From Lachnospiraceae bacterium (GTDB lineage Bacteria; Bacillota; Clostridia; Lachnospirales; Lachnospiraceae), in NCBI GenBank assembly GCA_022510745.1, contig JAFLSY010000001.1, positions 545,042 to 609,041 of the forward strand: DNA of 64,000 nucleotides, written 5' to 3'. Position numbers and translations under genes: made by a program. How positions within the stretch are numbered: position 1 is the first letter of the stretch; every line of letters starts with the position of its first letter. This document shows, one piece after another, positions 17,016-26,416 of this stretch. The notes under the pieces were generated by a model. The model was not told the DNA's origin. It saw only the letters and a program-made list of their open reading frames with translations, and did no database searches.

Positions 17016-18701
17016 GTGGAATATATCGTATTTGGCATAGTGGTTTTAGCGCTGGTGCTGCTCATATTTGGAAAAGGACTTTATGATGAGCACCGGGATT
17101 ATAAAAGGTTTTTAAATCGTCTTAGAAACCATTATGGAGAACCGGAAAAAAAGGAATACAGGGCTGAGCAGTACGCTTCTATAGCCAGTTATTTTACCCA
17201 TCACCCAAAAGAAGATCAGGTGGATGATATTACATGGAATGATTTGAATATGGATGAGATCTTTCAAGGGATGGACGATACTTTTTCCTCAGCAGGACAG
17301 GAAGTATTATATCATGTACTGCGTACACCCCGTTTTTTGGAAGCGGAATTAGAACATTTCGAAGAGTTGGTGCAGTATTTTACGGAACATACGGAAGAAA
17401 GGGTAAAAGTACAGCTTTTATTGAAACGTCTGGGCTTTACGGGACGGTTTTCCCTCTATGAATATCTGGAGCACCTGGATATTTTGGGAAGCAGAAGCAA
17501 TGTGAAACACTATATTAGCAATTTGTTGTATATTCCCTTCTTTATATGCTGCTTTTTTTATCCTTCTCTGGGGGTGAGCGGACTCATTCTCTGCATGCTG
17601 TATAATATTTTTGGCTACTTTAAGGATAAGAATGAGATCGATCCCTATATCACCAGCTTTGCCTATGTGATGCGGTTAGTGGATATATCGGGAAAAATGG
17701 CGGCGGCACTGCCCCGGGAAATGGAAGAAGAGGCAGAGACACTGCGTAAGCACAGAAAACAGCTGGGGAAATTTAAAAGGGGCTCTTTTTGGTTGATGTC
17801 CTCCGGCAGAATGTCCGGCTCCGGCAATCCGTTAGATATTTTTCTGGATTATGCCAGAATGATCTTTCATCTGGATTTGATCAAATTCAATACCATGCTG
17901 GAGCAGGTGCGTTTCCATACAGAAGATGTGGATTTTCTATTCTATACCATAGGCTATTTGGAGACAGCTATTGTGACAGGAGCCTACCGAAAATCCCTTT
18001 CTGAAGGATACTGTATTCCGGTTCTTTCAAAGTCGCGGGAACATACATATCTTTCCGCAAAGGAGATTTACCATCCTTTGATTGCCAATCCCGTTAAGAA
18101 TTCCATTACGGCAAAACGAGGGGTATTGTTGACCGGCTCCAATGCTTCGGGTAAGTCCACTTTTTTAAAGACGGTGGCCATCAATGCCATTTTTGCCCAG
18201 ACCATTCATACGGCGCTTGCGGATTCTTATGAGGGAAACTATTTTCATATCTGTACTTCCATGGCCCTGCGGGACGATCTGGTAGGGGGAGAGAGCTATT
18301 ATATTGTGGAAATACGTTCTTTAAAGAGGATTCTGAATCATGCGGCAGAGGACAAGCCTGTTCTTTGCTTTGTAGACGAGGTACTCAGAGGAACCAATAC
18401 GGTGGAGAGAATTGCTGCTTCCACCGAAATCTTAAAGAGTTTGACGGCAGGGAATGTGCTGTGCTTTGCTGCTACCCATGATGTAGAATTGACGGGCCTT
18501 CTTGAGGCGGAATATGACAATTATCATTTCGAAGAAGAAATTGTTGAAGGAGACGTACGTTTCCAATACCGCTTGCTGTCGGGAAAAGCGACTACCCGTA
18601 ACGCTATCAAGTTATTAGGTGTCATGGGGTATGAGGAAAAGATCATTTCCAATGCGGAAGAGCGGGCGGAACACTTTTTAAAGACAGGACAATGGCACTA
18701 A
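17016..18701 (+). CDS. Membrane-associated MutS-domain ATPase
   Basis: A 561-residue protein starting at GTG with a TTGGAGG site. Residues 4-20 form a membrane segment, and another hydrophobic stretch lies near 170-210. The C-terminal 190 residues are a MutS ATPase (domain V): Walker A 'TGSNASGKSTFLKTVA', Walker B-like 'VLCFVDEVLRGTN', and 'AATHDVELTGLL'. There is no mismatch-recognition domain, so it belongs to the MutS-related membrane proteins common in Clostridia and Bacteroidetes, whose role is unknown. Confidence 0.85.
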   Translation: MEYIVFGIVVLALVLLIFGKGLYDEHRDYKRFLNRLRNHYGEPEKKEYRAEQYASIASYFTHHPKEDQVDDITWNDLNMDEIFQGMDDTFSSAGQEVLYHVLRTPRFLEAELEHFEELVQYFTEHTEERVKVQLLLKRLGFTGRFSLYEYLEHLDILGSRSNVKHYISNLLYIPFFICCFFYPSLGVSGLILCMLYNIFGYFKDKNEIDPYITSFAYVMRLVDISGKMAAALPREMEEEAETLRKHRKQLGKFKRGSFWLMSSGRMSGSGNPLDIFLDYARMIFHLDLIKFNTMLEQVRFHTEDVDFLFYTIGYLETAIVTGAYRKSLSEGYCIPVLSKSREHTYLSAKEIYHPLIANPVKNSITAKRGVLLTGSNASGKSTFLKTVAINAIFAQTIHTALADSYEGNYFHICTSMALRDDLVGGESYYIVEIRSLKRILNHAAEDKPVLCFVDEVLRGTNTVERIAASTEILKSLTAGNVLCFAATHDVELTGLLEAEYDNYHFEEEIVEGDVRFQYRLLSGKATTRNAIKLLGVMGYEEKIISNAEERAEHFLKTGQWH

Positions 18702-18725
18702 AATCAAATGAAGGGGAAGGATGAG

Positions 18726-19208
18726 ATGAATGTAACTTTATATACGGACGGTGCGGCCAGAGGCAACCCGGAAGGGCCGGGCGGTTACGGAGCCTTGCTG
18801 CAGTATGTGGACGGAAAAGGAACCCTGCATGAAAGGGAATTCAGCGCTGGGTATAAAAAGACCACCAATAACCGCATGGAACTGATGGCGGTGATTGTAG
18901 GGCTGGAGGCGCTTACAAAACCCTGTAAGGTCCGGGTGGTATCCGATTCCAAATATGTGACGGACGCTTTCAACCAGCATTGGATGGACGGGTGGTTAAA
19001 GAATAACTGGAAGACCAGTACCAAGAAACCGGTGAAGAACGTGGAACTGTGGCAGCGCCTTTTAAAAGCCATGCAGCCTCATGAGGTAGAGTTTGCGTGG
19101 GTAAAGGGGCATGACGGACATCCGGAAAACGAAAGATGTGACGGGCTGGCAACTGCCGCGGCAGACGGAGAGATATTGCTTGACGATGATGGCGGCGCAC
19201 TGGTATAA
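18726..19208 (+). CDS. rnhA: Ribonuclease HI
   Basis: A 160-residue RNase HI that removes the RNA strand of RNA-DNA hybrids. Catalytic residues are visible in 'YTDGAARGNPEGPGGYG' (Asp), 'NNRMELMAVI' (Glu), 'VVSDSKYVTDAF' (Asp) and 'NERCDGLA' (Asp). The ATG at 18726 follows a GGGGAAGGATGAG site. An ATG at 18708 is in frame but has no site. Confidence 0.95.
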   Translation: MNVTLYTDGAARGNPEGPGGYGALLQYVDGKGTLHEREFSAGYKKTTNNRMELMAVIVGLEALTKPCKVRVVSDSKYVTDAFNQHWMDGWLKNNWKTSTKKPVKNVELWQRLLKAMQPHEVEFAWVKGHDGHPENERCDGLATAAADGEILLDDDGGALV

Positions 19209-19283
19209 TAAGACATCATAGATATGGTTTTTTCAAACAAAAAGCTGTCAGTCTATCATCCATGACAGCGGAAAAGAGGGAAT

Positions 19284-19433
19284 ATGATTGCATTTATTAA
19301 TACGTTTTTAAGTTATCTGTTGTTGTTTGTGATTATGGCCTCGATTGCGGGTGTGGGAATTTTTGCGGGAACTACATTGAGCAAGCGCAAAAACATTAAA
19401 GCAGCACAGGAGAATGGTCCTGAGGAAGAATAA
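19284..19433 (+). CDS. Small single-pass membrane peptide (49 residues)
   Basis: An ATG with an AAGAGGGAA site opens a 49-residue frame. One long transmembrane helix ('FLSYLLLFVIMASIAGVGIFAG') is followed by a basic turn 'SKRKN' and an acidic tail 'GPEEE'. A terminator follows immediately. Similar short peptides occur in Lachnospiraceae genomes and have sometimes been labelled 'vanadium nitrogenase', surely wrongly. Function unknown. Confidence 0.7.
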   Translation: MIAFINTFLSYLLLFVIMASIAGVGIFAGTTLSKRKNIKAAQENGPEEE

Positions 19434-19435
19434 CA

Positions 19436-19462
19436 AAAGTGCCGTTTTTACGGCACTTTTTG
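19436..19462 (+). terminator. Terminator
   Basis: AAAGTGCCGT and ACGGCACTTTTT form a 9-10-bp hairpin with a T loop and T tail right after the small membrane peptide. Confidence 0.8.
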
Positions 19463-19491
19463 ATATATATCAATAATTTGAGGAGGGAATC

Positions 19492-20181
19492 ATGCGCTTT
19501 GATGTAATACTTTGGGACGCAGATAATACGCTGCTTAATTTTGACTATTCCCAGCGTTTTGCCATCTCTAAGAGCCTTGAGGAAATCGGTGTAACGCCTA
19601 CGGAAGAGATGATAAAGACCTACAGCGATATAAACGAAAACTGGTGGAAGCGTTTAGAGAGAGGAGAAGTAACGAAACCCCAGCTGTTAACAGGGCGTTT
19701 TATAGATTTATTTGCGGCGTATGAATTGGTCTGTGAAGACATGCCCGGTTTTTGCAAACGGTATCAGGAGTATTTAGGAAGTATTTACAGGTACATAGAC
19801 AACTCTTTGGAAATCTGTAAAAGTCTTGTGGGAAAGTGCAGGCAGTTTGTGGTGACGAACGGTGTGACTGCTACCCAGTTGGGGAAATTGCAAGCAGCAG
19901 GTTTTCATAAAGTGATGGAGGATATCTTTATTTCCGAGCAGTTGGGTGTACCCAAGCCTCAGAAAGCTTTTTTTGACCGGGTATTGGAGAAGATGCAGGA
20001 GGTGCCTCTTGATCGGATTTTGATCGTGGGAGATTCCCTGACCAGCGATATGCGGGGCGGCAATCTGGCAGGGATTGCTACCTGTTGGTACAATCCGGGA
20101 GATTTACCAAATACGACTGAAGTAAAAACCGATTTCATCATACGGAACCTGAAAGAGGTTCCGGGGATTGTGGAGGGATAA
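19492..20181 (+). CDS. yjjG: YjjG-family HAD nucleotidase
   Basis: A 229-residue HAD-superfamily phosphatase. Motif I is 'WDADNTLLNFD', motif II 'VVTNGVT', motif III the Lys in 'GVPKPQKAFFD', motif IV 'IVGDSLTSDMRGG'. YjjG-type enzymes dephosphorylate noncanonical pyrimidine nucleotides and so clean nucleotide pools, which fits the salvage genes nearby. GAGGAGGG precedes the ATG. Its stop directly abuts the next gene's ATG. Confidence 0.88.
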   Translation: MRFDVILWDADNTLLNFDYSQRFAISKSLEEIGVTPTEEMIKTYSDINENWWKRLERGEVTKPQLLTGRFIDLFAAYELVCEDMPGFCKRYQEYLGSIYRYIDNSLEICKSLVGKCRQFVVTNGVTATQLGKLQAAGFHKVMEDIFISEQLGVPKPQKAFFDRVLEKMQEVPLDRILIVGDSLTSDMRGGNLAGIATCWYNPGDLPNTTEVKTDFIIRNLKEVPGIVEG

Positions 20182-21177
20182 ATGGCTAAGTCGGTGAATC
20201 AAAAGCTGAAGCTGTTCTATATTTTGCAGATGCTCATGGAGAATACGGATGAGGAGCATGTGTTAAGCACGCAGGAAATTATTGAAAAACTGGCTGCAAA
20301 CGACATTAAGGCGGAGCGAAAAACCATCTATGACGATATGGCCTGCCTGCAGGATTTCGGATATGACATTATTCAAAAAAAAGGCAAGGTGGGAAGCGGC
20401 TATTATCTTGCTGGCAGAGATTTTGAACTGGCAGAGTTAAAGCTCTTGGTGGATGCTGTTCAGGCTTCCCGTTTTATGACTGCTAAAAAATCCAGAGAAT
20501 TGATTAAAAAATTGGAAAAACTGGCAAGCAAACATCAGGCAGGGCAGCTGCAGCGCCAGGTCTATGTATCGGGACGGGTAAAAACAGAAAATGAAAGAAT
20601 TTATTATAATGTGGACACCCTGTATAAGGCCATCAGTGAAAATGTGAAAATCAGTTTTACCTATCTGGAATGGAGTCTTTCTAAAGAATTAAAACCGAGA
20701 AAAGCCGGTGAAAAATATTTGGTAAGTCCCTGGGCCTTAATCTGGGATGATGAAAACTATTATCTGGCTGCCTATGATGAAGAGGCGGATATGCTTAAGC
20801 ATTATAGAGTGGATAAAATGGGCGGTGTGACGCTGACCAAAAAAGAAAGAGCCGGCAGGGAACAGTTTGAAAAGGTGGGACTGGCAGAGTATACCAAACG
20901 TACCTTCGGCATGTACGGAGGCGAAGAGGAAATAGTTACCCTTGAGTTTTCGGACAGACTGATAGGCGTTGTCATGGACAGGTTCGGCAGGGATACTGAA
21001 ATCCGGCGCACGAAGGAGGGCCGTTTTACCGTGAGGATCAAAGCGGCAGTCAGCGGTCAGTTCTTTGGCTGGCTGACGGGACTTGGGAAGGATGTCAAAA
21101 TTCTGGCGCCAGACCATGTGAAAACGGAATATCTTACCCGGCTTCAGGAAATCTTGAAAGAGCAAAAGGATGTATAA
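20182..21177 (+). CDS. WYL-domain transcriptional regulator
   Basis: A 331-residue regulator: an N-terminal winged helix (residues 5-70, 'STQEIIEKLAANDIKAERKTIYDDMACLQDFGYD'), then a WYL domain ('VKISFTYLEWSLSKEL', 'YLVSPWALIWDDENYYLAAYD') and a C-terminal WCX region. It abuts yjjG with no gap, so the two are co-transcribed. It differs clearly from the WYL protein at 3.3 kb. Ligand and targets unknown. Confidence 0.88.
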   Translation: MAKSVNQKLKLFYILQMLMENTDEEHVLSTQEIIEKLAANDIKAERKTIYDDMACLQDFGYDIIQKKGKVGSGYYLAGRDFELAELKLLVDAVQASRFMTAKKSRELIKKLEKLASKHQAGQLQRQVYVSGRVKTENERIYYNVDTLYKAISENVKISFTYLEWSLSKELKPRKAGEKYLVSPWALIWDDENYYLAAYDEEADMLKHYRVDKMGGVTLTKKERAGREQFEKVGLAEYTKRTFGMYGGEEEIVTLEFSDRLIGVVMDRFGRDTEIRRTKEGRFTVRIKAAVSGQFFGWLTGLGKDVKILAPDHVKTEYLTRLQEILKEQKDV

Positions 21178-21316
21178 CAGAAAAGAGGATTGCATTATGC
21201 AGGCGTCAAAGAGAATGAAAGAGTTTGGAGGCAGTGGAAATGAGCGGTATTCTGAAGATGGAAAAATAATACAAAAAGGCTCATGGATTTTTGTTACTTT
21301 TTTAGGCAGGCTTCCG

Positions 21317-21345
21317 TTGACATTTTGAGCACTATTTCATATACT
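21317..21345 (+). promoter_or_regulatory. Sigma-A promoter for nrdDG
   Basis: TTGACA (21317-21322), 17 bases, TATACT (21340-21345). It lies about 100 bases upstream of nrdD and just ahead of two NrdR-like boxes. Confidence 0.8.
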
Positions 21346-21354
21346 GGATATGGA

Positions 21355-21402
21355 CTACAAAATATAGAAGTTTATAACGGGTAGAAATACTATATATAGT
21401 GA
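21355..21402 (+). promoter_or_regulatory. Two NrdR-like operator boxes
   Basis: Box 2 (21387-21402) carries the perfect palindrome ACTATATATAGT. Box 1 (21355-21370) matches it at 9 of 12 core positions. Their centres (21362.5 and 21394.5) are 32 bp apart, three helical turns, which is how NrdR pairs are usually set. They sit over the start region of the TTGACA/TATACT promoter, so repression by NrdR is expected. nrdR itself is not in the window. Confidence 0.75.
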
Positions 21403-21447
21403 CTGCGCGTATGACAGAAACCGCAGATACTTTTGAGGAGGAGCAGA

Positions 21448-23637
21448 ATGAGCATTACAGTGGAACAGCCGGGAACGGATACCGTGGATTACAGCGCGGA
21501 ATACCAAACAAAGAAGCCGGTAAAGGTTATTAAGAAAGACGGAAGCAAAGAATCCTTTAACGTGCAAAAAGTTGTGAATGCGGTAGGGAAGAGCGCATAC
21601 CGTGCCCTGACAAAGTTCAGCGACGAAGAGAAGCGACACATATGTCAGCGTGTAGTGGATAAGGTGGATGAGCTGGATCAGGAGGAAATTCCCATTCAGA
21701 TCATGCACAATATTGTGGAGAGCGCATTGGAGGAGGTAAAGCCCATAGTGGCAAAGAGCTATCGGGATTACCGTAACTATAAGCAGGACTTTGTGCGCAT
21801 GTTGGACGATGTCTATAAGAAGAGTCAGTCCATTATGTATATCGGGGACAAGGAGAACGCCAATACGGATTCCGCATTGGTATCTACCAAGAGAAGCCTG
21901 ATCTTCAATCAGTTAAATAAGGAATTGTATCAGAAGTTCTTTATGACAACGGAGGAAATTCAGGCCTGCCGCGACGGTTATCTCTATGTGCACGATATGT
22001 CCGCCCGCAGGGATACGATGAACTGCTGTCTGTTCGATGTGGAGAATGTGCTTTCCGGCGGTTTCGAAATGGGTAATATCTGGTATAACGAGCCCAAGAC
22101 GCTGGATGTGGCTTTCGATGTGATCGGAGATATTGTGTTAAGCGCTGCCAGCCAGCAGTATGGCGGTTTTACGGTGCCCAGTGTGGACAATATTCTGGAA
22201 CCCTATGCGGAGAAGTCCTATCAAAAATATGTGGACAAGTATATGAGTCTAGGCATAGCCAAAGAAAAGGCGGAAGAAGTGGCTTATGCCGATGTGGAAA
22301 GAGAGTTTGAGCAGGGCTTCCAAGGCTGGGAATATAAATTCAATACCGTTGCCAGCAGCCGGGGTGACTATCCCTTCATTACCGTGACTGCAGGTACGGG
22401 AACAGGGCGTTTTGCAAAACTGGCCACCATTTCCATGCTCAATGTCAGAAAGCAGGGACAGGGCAAGAAAGAGTGTAAGAAGCCTGTGTTGTTCCCTAAA
22501 ATTGTATTTCTGTATGATGAAAATCTGCATGGTCCCGGAAAGCCTTTAGAGGATGTGTTTGAGGCAGGTATTGCATGTTCCGCCAAGACCATGTACCCGG
22601 ATTGGCTGAGTCTTACAGGTAAGGGTTATGTAGCAAGTATTTATAAACAGTACGGAAAAATCATATCTCCCATGGGCTGCCGCGCCTTTTTATCTCCCTG
22701 GTATGAAAGAGGGGGCATGCATCCGGCGGATGATCAGGATACCCCGGTCTTTGTAGGACGCTTCAATATTGGTGCGGTGTCCTTGCATCTGCCCATGATA
22801 CTGGCGAAAGCCAGACAGGAGAGCAGGGATTTCTATGAGGTATTAGACTATTATCTGGAACTCATCAGACAGCTGCACATCAGGACTTATGCTTACTTAG
22901 GAGAGATGCGGGCTTCCACCAATCCGCTGGCTTACTGCGAGGGTGGTTTTTTGGGAGGTAACTTAAACTTAAGCGATAAAATTAAACCTTTGTTAAAATC
23001 CGCTACGGCCAGCTTCGGCATTACTGCCTTGAATGAACTGCAGCAGCTCTACAACGGGAAATCCTTGGTGGAGGACGGGCAGTTTGCCTTGGAAGTGATG
23101 GAACATATCAATGCCAAGATCAATGAGTTTAAAGAGGCGGACGGCAATCTTTATGCCATCTACGGAACCCCTGCGGAGAGCCTGTGCGGCCTGCAGATAA
23201 AGCAGTTTAGGAGAAAATACGGCATTGTAGAAGGTGTGTCTGACAGAGAATATGTAAGCAATTCCTTCCACTGCCATGTGACGGAAGATATTACGCCCAT
23301 TCAAAAGCAGGACCTGGAGGAACGTTTCTGGAATCTGAGCAACGGCGGTAAGATACAGTATGTTAAATATCCCATCGATTACAATATTGAGGCCATTAAA
23401 ACGCTGGTAAGAAGAGCCATGGATATGGGCTTTTATGAAGGTGTCAACCTTTCTTTAGCCTATTGCGACGACTGTGGGCATCAGGAGTTGGAAATGGATG
23501 TTTGCCCGAAATGCGGCAGCCGTAACTTAACCAAGATTGACAGAATGAACGGTTATCTGTCCTATTCCAGAGTGCATGGAGATACCAGATTGAATGAAGC
23601 CAAAATGGCGGAAATTGCTGAAAGGAAAAGCATGTAA
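21448..23637 (+). CDS. nrdD: Anaerobic ribonucleoside-triphosphate reductase
   Basis: A 729-residue class III reductase that makes dNTPs without oxygen. An N-terminal ATP-cone (about residues 25-115), the glycyl-radical barrel with 'CCLFDVENVLSGGF', and a C-terminal zinc ribbon 'CDDCGH...CPKCGSRN' are seen. The radical glycine is in 'RMNGYLS', about residue 702, 27 residues from the end. The ATG at 21448 follows GAGGAGGAG. A TTG frame extension to 21433 is unlikely. NrdG overlaps it by one base. Confidence 0.97.
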   Translation: MSITVEQPGTDTVDYSAEYQTKKPVKVIKKDGSKESFNVQKVVNAVGKSAYRALTKFSDEEKRHICQRVVDKVDELDQEEIPIQIMHNIVESALEEVKPIVAKSYRDYRNYKQDFVRMLDDVYKKSQSIMYIGDKENANTDSALVSTKRSLIFNQLNKELYQKFFMTTEEIQACRDGYLYVHDMSARRDTMNCCLFDVENVLSGGFEMGNIWYNEPKTLDVAFDVIGDIVLSAASQQYGGFTVPSVDNILEPYAEKSYQKYVDKYMSLGIAKEKAEEVAYADVEREFEQGFQGWEYKFNTVASSRGDYPFITVTAGTGTGRFAKLATISMLNVRKQGQGKKECKKPVLFPKIVFLYDENLHGPGKPLEDVFEAGIACSAKTMYPDWLSLTGKGYVASIYKQYGKIISPMGCRAFLSPWYERGGMHPADDQDTPVFVGRFNIGAVSLHLPMILAKARQESRDFYEVLDYYLELIRQLHIRTYAYLGEMRASTNPLAYCEGGFLGGNLNLSDKIKPLLKSATASFGITALNELQQLYNGKSLVEDGQFALEVMEHINAKINEFKEADGNLYAIYGTPAESLCGLQIKQFRRKYGIVEGVSDREYVSNSFHCHVTEDITPIQKQDLEERFWNLSNGGKIQYVKYPIDYNIEAIKTLVRRAMDMGFYEGVNLSLAYCDDCGHQELEMDVCPKCGSRNLTKIDRMNGYLSYSRVHGDTRLNEAKMAEIAERKSM

Positions 23638-24149
23638 TGAGATATCATAATATTACCAAGGATGATATGCGTAACGGTGATGGGCTGCGGGTGGTACTTT
23701 GGCTGGCCGGCTGCTCCCATTGTTGTGAGGGATGTCATAATCCTGTTACATGGGATCCTGACGGCGGGCTTTTGTTTGACGAGGCAGCGAGAGAAGAGCT
23801 CTTTGAGCAGCTTCATAAATCCTATATTTCCGGTATCACCTTTTCCGGCGGGGACCCGCTGCATCCGTCTAACCGCTTTGAAGTGCGGGCACTTATGGCG
23901 CAGATCAAAGAGAAATATCCGGATAAGACTATTTGGCTCTATACCGGAGATTCTTGGGAAGATATTTATTCTTATCCATTGATGCAGTATGTGGATGTGG
24001 TGGTAGACGGTGAATTTCATAGAGACGAGATGGATGCCAAGCTGCTGTGGAAGGGCAGCAAGAACCAGAGAGTGATAGATGTGAAAAAAACATTGGCAGG
24101 GCAGGAGAAGCAGATTCCCGTTCTGCATTGTGGGGACTATAGCGGATAA
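23637..24149 (+). CDS. nrdG: Anaerobic ribonucleotide reductase activating enzyme
   Basis: A 170-residue radical SAM enzyme that installs the glycyl radical in NrdD. The iron-sulfur ligands are C26, C30 and C33 in 'CSHCCEGC' (Cx3Cx2C), and 'GITFSGGDPLH' is the SAM-binding GGE-like motif. It starts in the last base of the nrdD stop, indicating coupled translation. Confidence 0.96.
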   Translation: MRYHNITKDDMRNGDGLRVVLWLAGCSHCCEGCHNPVTWDPDGGLLFDEAAREELFEQLHKSYISGITFSGGDPLHPSNRFEVRALMAQIKEKYPDKTIWLYTGDSWEDIYSYPLMQYVDVVVDGEFHRDEMDAKLLWKGSKNQRVIDVKKTLAGQEKQIPVLHCGDYSG

Positions 24150-24158
24150 GGAGCGAGT

Positions 24159-24671
24159 ATGCAAAAGGTAGCACAGTTTTTTAAGGTCAGTGAGCAAAAT
24201 TTTCTTGATGCCATGAAGGAGGATTTTCCCGAATATACGGAAGCGGATATCAGGGATATGTATGAGTCCTTAACTTTGCCGAGGAGAGCTACCAAGGGGA
24301 GTGCGGGCTATGATTTTTATGCACCCTTTGCTTTTTCTCTGCCGCCGGGAAGCACCATTAAAATACCGACAGGTATCCGGGTTAAAATCAATGAAGAGTG
24401 GGTGTTAAAGTTGTATCCCAGAAGCGGTCTGGGATTTAAGTACAGACTGCAGATGAACAATACGGTAGGCATCATTGACAGTGATTATTATTATTCGGAC
24501 AATGAAGGGCATATATTTGCGAAAATAACCAATGATTCCAACGAGGGAAAAACATTGGAAATCGGTGCGGGAACAGGATTCATGCAAGGCATTTTTGTAG
24601 AATACGGCATTACGGTGGACGATGATGCAGACGGAATCCGTAACGGCGGTTTTGGAAGTACAACCAAATAG
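24159..24671 (+). CDS. dut: dUTP diphosphatase
   Basis: A 170-residue trimeric dUTPase that keeps uracil out of DNA and supplies dUMP. Motifs: 'GSAGYDFYAPF' (I), 'PRSGLGFKY' (II), 'NTVGIIDSDYY' (III) and the C-terminal P-loop-like 'GGFGST' (V). The N-terminal 40 residues are extra relative to the shortest dUTPases. It follows nrdG by 9 bases in a dNTP supply operon, with an AAGGAGCG site. Confidence 0.9.
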   Translation: MQKVAQFFKVSEQNFLDAMKEDFPEYTEADIRDMYESLTLPRRATKGSAGYDFYAPFAFSLPPGSTIKIPTGIRVKINEEWVLKLYPRSGLGFKYRLQMNNTVGIIDSDYYYSDNEGHIFAKITNDSNEGKTLEIGAGTGFMQGIFVEYGITVDDDADGIRNGGFGSTTK

Positions 24672-24736
24672 GAAAATGCATAAAGAACTCTTTTTTCGGA
24701 ATACTACCATAGTAAATCTGGAAAAGGAGTTTTTTT

Positions 24737-26185
24737 ATGGATAATGCGGAAAGAATCGACAAGGAAAAAAGCAGCGGCAAAATGAGCAGTACTCTCAAAG
24801 AAAACATGGCCTATCTGAGTGAACGTCTGGCTGTGGACGTGAATTTCGATCTGGTCTACCGAATTATCAGAATCGGTGAGAGGGATGCCTGCATGTACTT
24901 CATAGACGGCTTCTGTAAGGATGAGTTGATGCAGAAAATGCTTCAGTATTTTATGAGTATCACCAAGAAGGATATGCCTGAGGATGCCCATGAAATGAGC
25001 AAGCGCCATATTCCCTATGTGGAAGTGGATTTAAAAGATTCCTGGGATGATATCCTTTATGGTTTGTTATCCGGTGTATTTGTGCTATTTGTTGATGGTT
25101 ATACCGAGGCCATCATGATCGATTCCAGAACCTATCCGGCCAGAGACGTGCAGGAGCCGGACAAGGATAAGGTACTCAGAGGTTCCAAGGACGGTTTTGT
25201 GGAAACTCTGATTTTTAACACGGCTCTTATCCGCAGGAGAATTCGCAGCACGGAATTAAGGATTGAGCTGATGTGCGCGGGAAAGAACTCCAAGACCGAT
25301 ATCGCCATCTGCTATATGGATTCCCGGGTGGATCATAAGTTTTTGGCCCAGATCAAAAATCGTATCAAAAATATCAAGGTGGATGCCCTGACCATGAATC
25401 AGGAAAGTCTGGCGGAATGTTTGTATGAAAGAAAATGGTACAATCCCTTTCCCAAGTTTAAGTATTCGGAGCGGCCCGATACGGCAGCCGCGCAGATATT
25501 GGAAGGAAACATCATTATTCTGGTGGACAACTCCCCATCGGCTATGATGATGCCTACCTCTATTTTTGATGTGATCGAGGAGGCGGACGATTATTATTTT
25601 CCGCCCATTACGGGAACTTATCTGCGGCTTTCCCGCTTTTTGATCACATTGCTTACCTATTTTCTGACGCCCACATTTTTGCTTTTAATGATCCATCAGG
25701 AGTATATTCCGGAGGCCTTTAGGTTCATTGTGTTAAAAGATCCTGAAAATATTCCCCTTATCTGGCAGTTTCTCATATTGGAACTGGCCATAGACGGTCT
25801 GCGTCTGGCGGCGGTAAATACGCCCAATATGTTAAGCACGCCCCTGTCCGTCATGGCGGCTCTGGTATTGGGAGAATTTGCGGTAAACAGCGGCTGGTTC
25901 AATGCTGAGGTGATGCTCTATATGGCCTTTGTAGCCATAGCAAATTATACGCAATCCAACTATGAACTGAGCTATGCTTTGAAGTTTATGAGAATACTGA
26001 CATTAATACTGACATGGTTCTTTGGACTGTGGGGTTATATTGGCGGCATAGTAATCTGTCTGCTAATGGTAGCGACCAATAAGACGGTATCCAAACAGAG
26101 TTATATTTATCCGCTGATTCCGTTTAGTGCAAAGAAGCTGGGAGCCAGACTTTTTAGACTGCGTTTACCGGATGCGAAGAAGTAG
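24737..26185 (+). CDS. spoVAF: Spore germination protein, SpoVAF/GerA type
   Basis: A 482-residue integral membrane protein of the GerA A-subunit family. The N-terminal soluble half includes 'LRGSKDGFVETLIFNTALIRRRIRS', diagnostic for this family. The C-terminal half has about five membrane segments from residue 300. The sequence resembles SpoVAF, which works with SpoVA proteins in dipicolinate release, more than nutrient-receptor GerAA. No GerB/GerC partners are adjacent, which supports SpoVAF. AAAAGGAG precedes the ATG. Confidence 0.85.
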   Translation: MDNAERIDKEKSSGKMSSTLKENMAYLSERLAVDVNFDLVYRIIRIGERDACMYFIDGFCKDELMQKMLQYFMSITKKDMPEDAHEMSKRHIPYVEVDLKDSWDDILYGLLSGVFVLFVDGYTEAIMIDSRTYPARDVQEPDKDKVLRGSKDGFVETLIFNTALIRRRIRSTELRIELMCAGKNSKTDIAICYMDSRVDHKFLAQIKNRIKNIKVDALTMNQESLAECLYERKWYNPFPKFKYSERPDTAAAQILEGNIIILVDNSPSAMMMPTSIFDVIEEADDYYFPPITGTYLRLSRFLITLLTYFLTPTFLLLMIHQEYIPEAFRFIVLKDPENIPLIWQFLILELAIDGLRLAAVNTPNMLSTPLSVMAALVLGEFAVNSGWFNAEVMLYMAFVAIANYTQSNYELSYALKFMRILTLILTWFFGLWGYIGGIVICLLMVATNKTVSKQSYIYPLIPFSAKKLGARLFRLRLPDAKK

Positions 26186-26416
26186 GGAAGCGCAAGTAAG
26201 TCATTTTAGTTGCAATACAGAGTAAGTCATGATATAGTAAAGAAAAATAAAATAATAGGGGTTTTATTGTCATATAAAGAATGTTCTGCTTTAACTGTAA
26301 TGGTACTGTTTATGTCTGTTATCTTAACGGTATTTGCAGCGGATGCTATACATTCTTCTGCAGAAATAAGTGAAGATTTAGGTATTTTATTATTGAATTG
26401 GGTTAGGGGGCAATCA

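Noticed and set aside
19244..19252. CTGTCAGTC, complementary to nine bases of the conserved RNA loop
   Set aside because: A nine-base match is expected about once by chance in a window of this size, and nothing marks an sRNA gene here.
26210..26416. N-terminal extension of the 26.4 kb lipoprotein with a hydrophobic segment
   Set aside because: No ribosome site, and the downstream ATG gives a proper lipoprotein signal with a good site.
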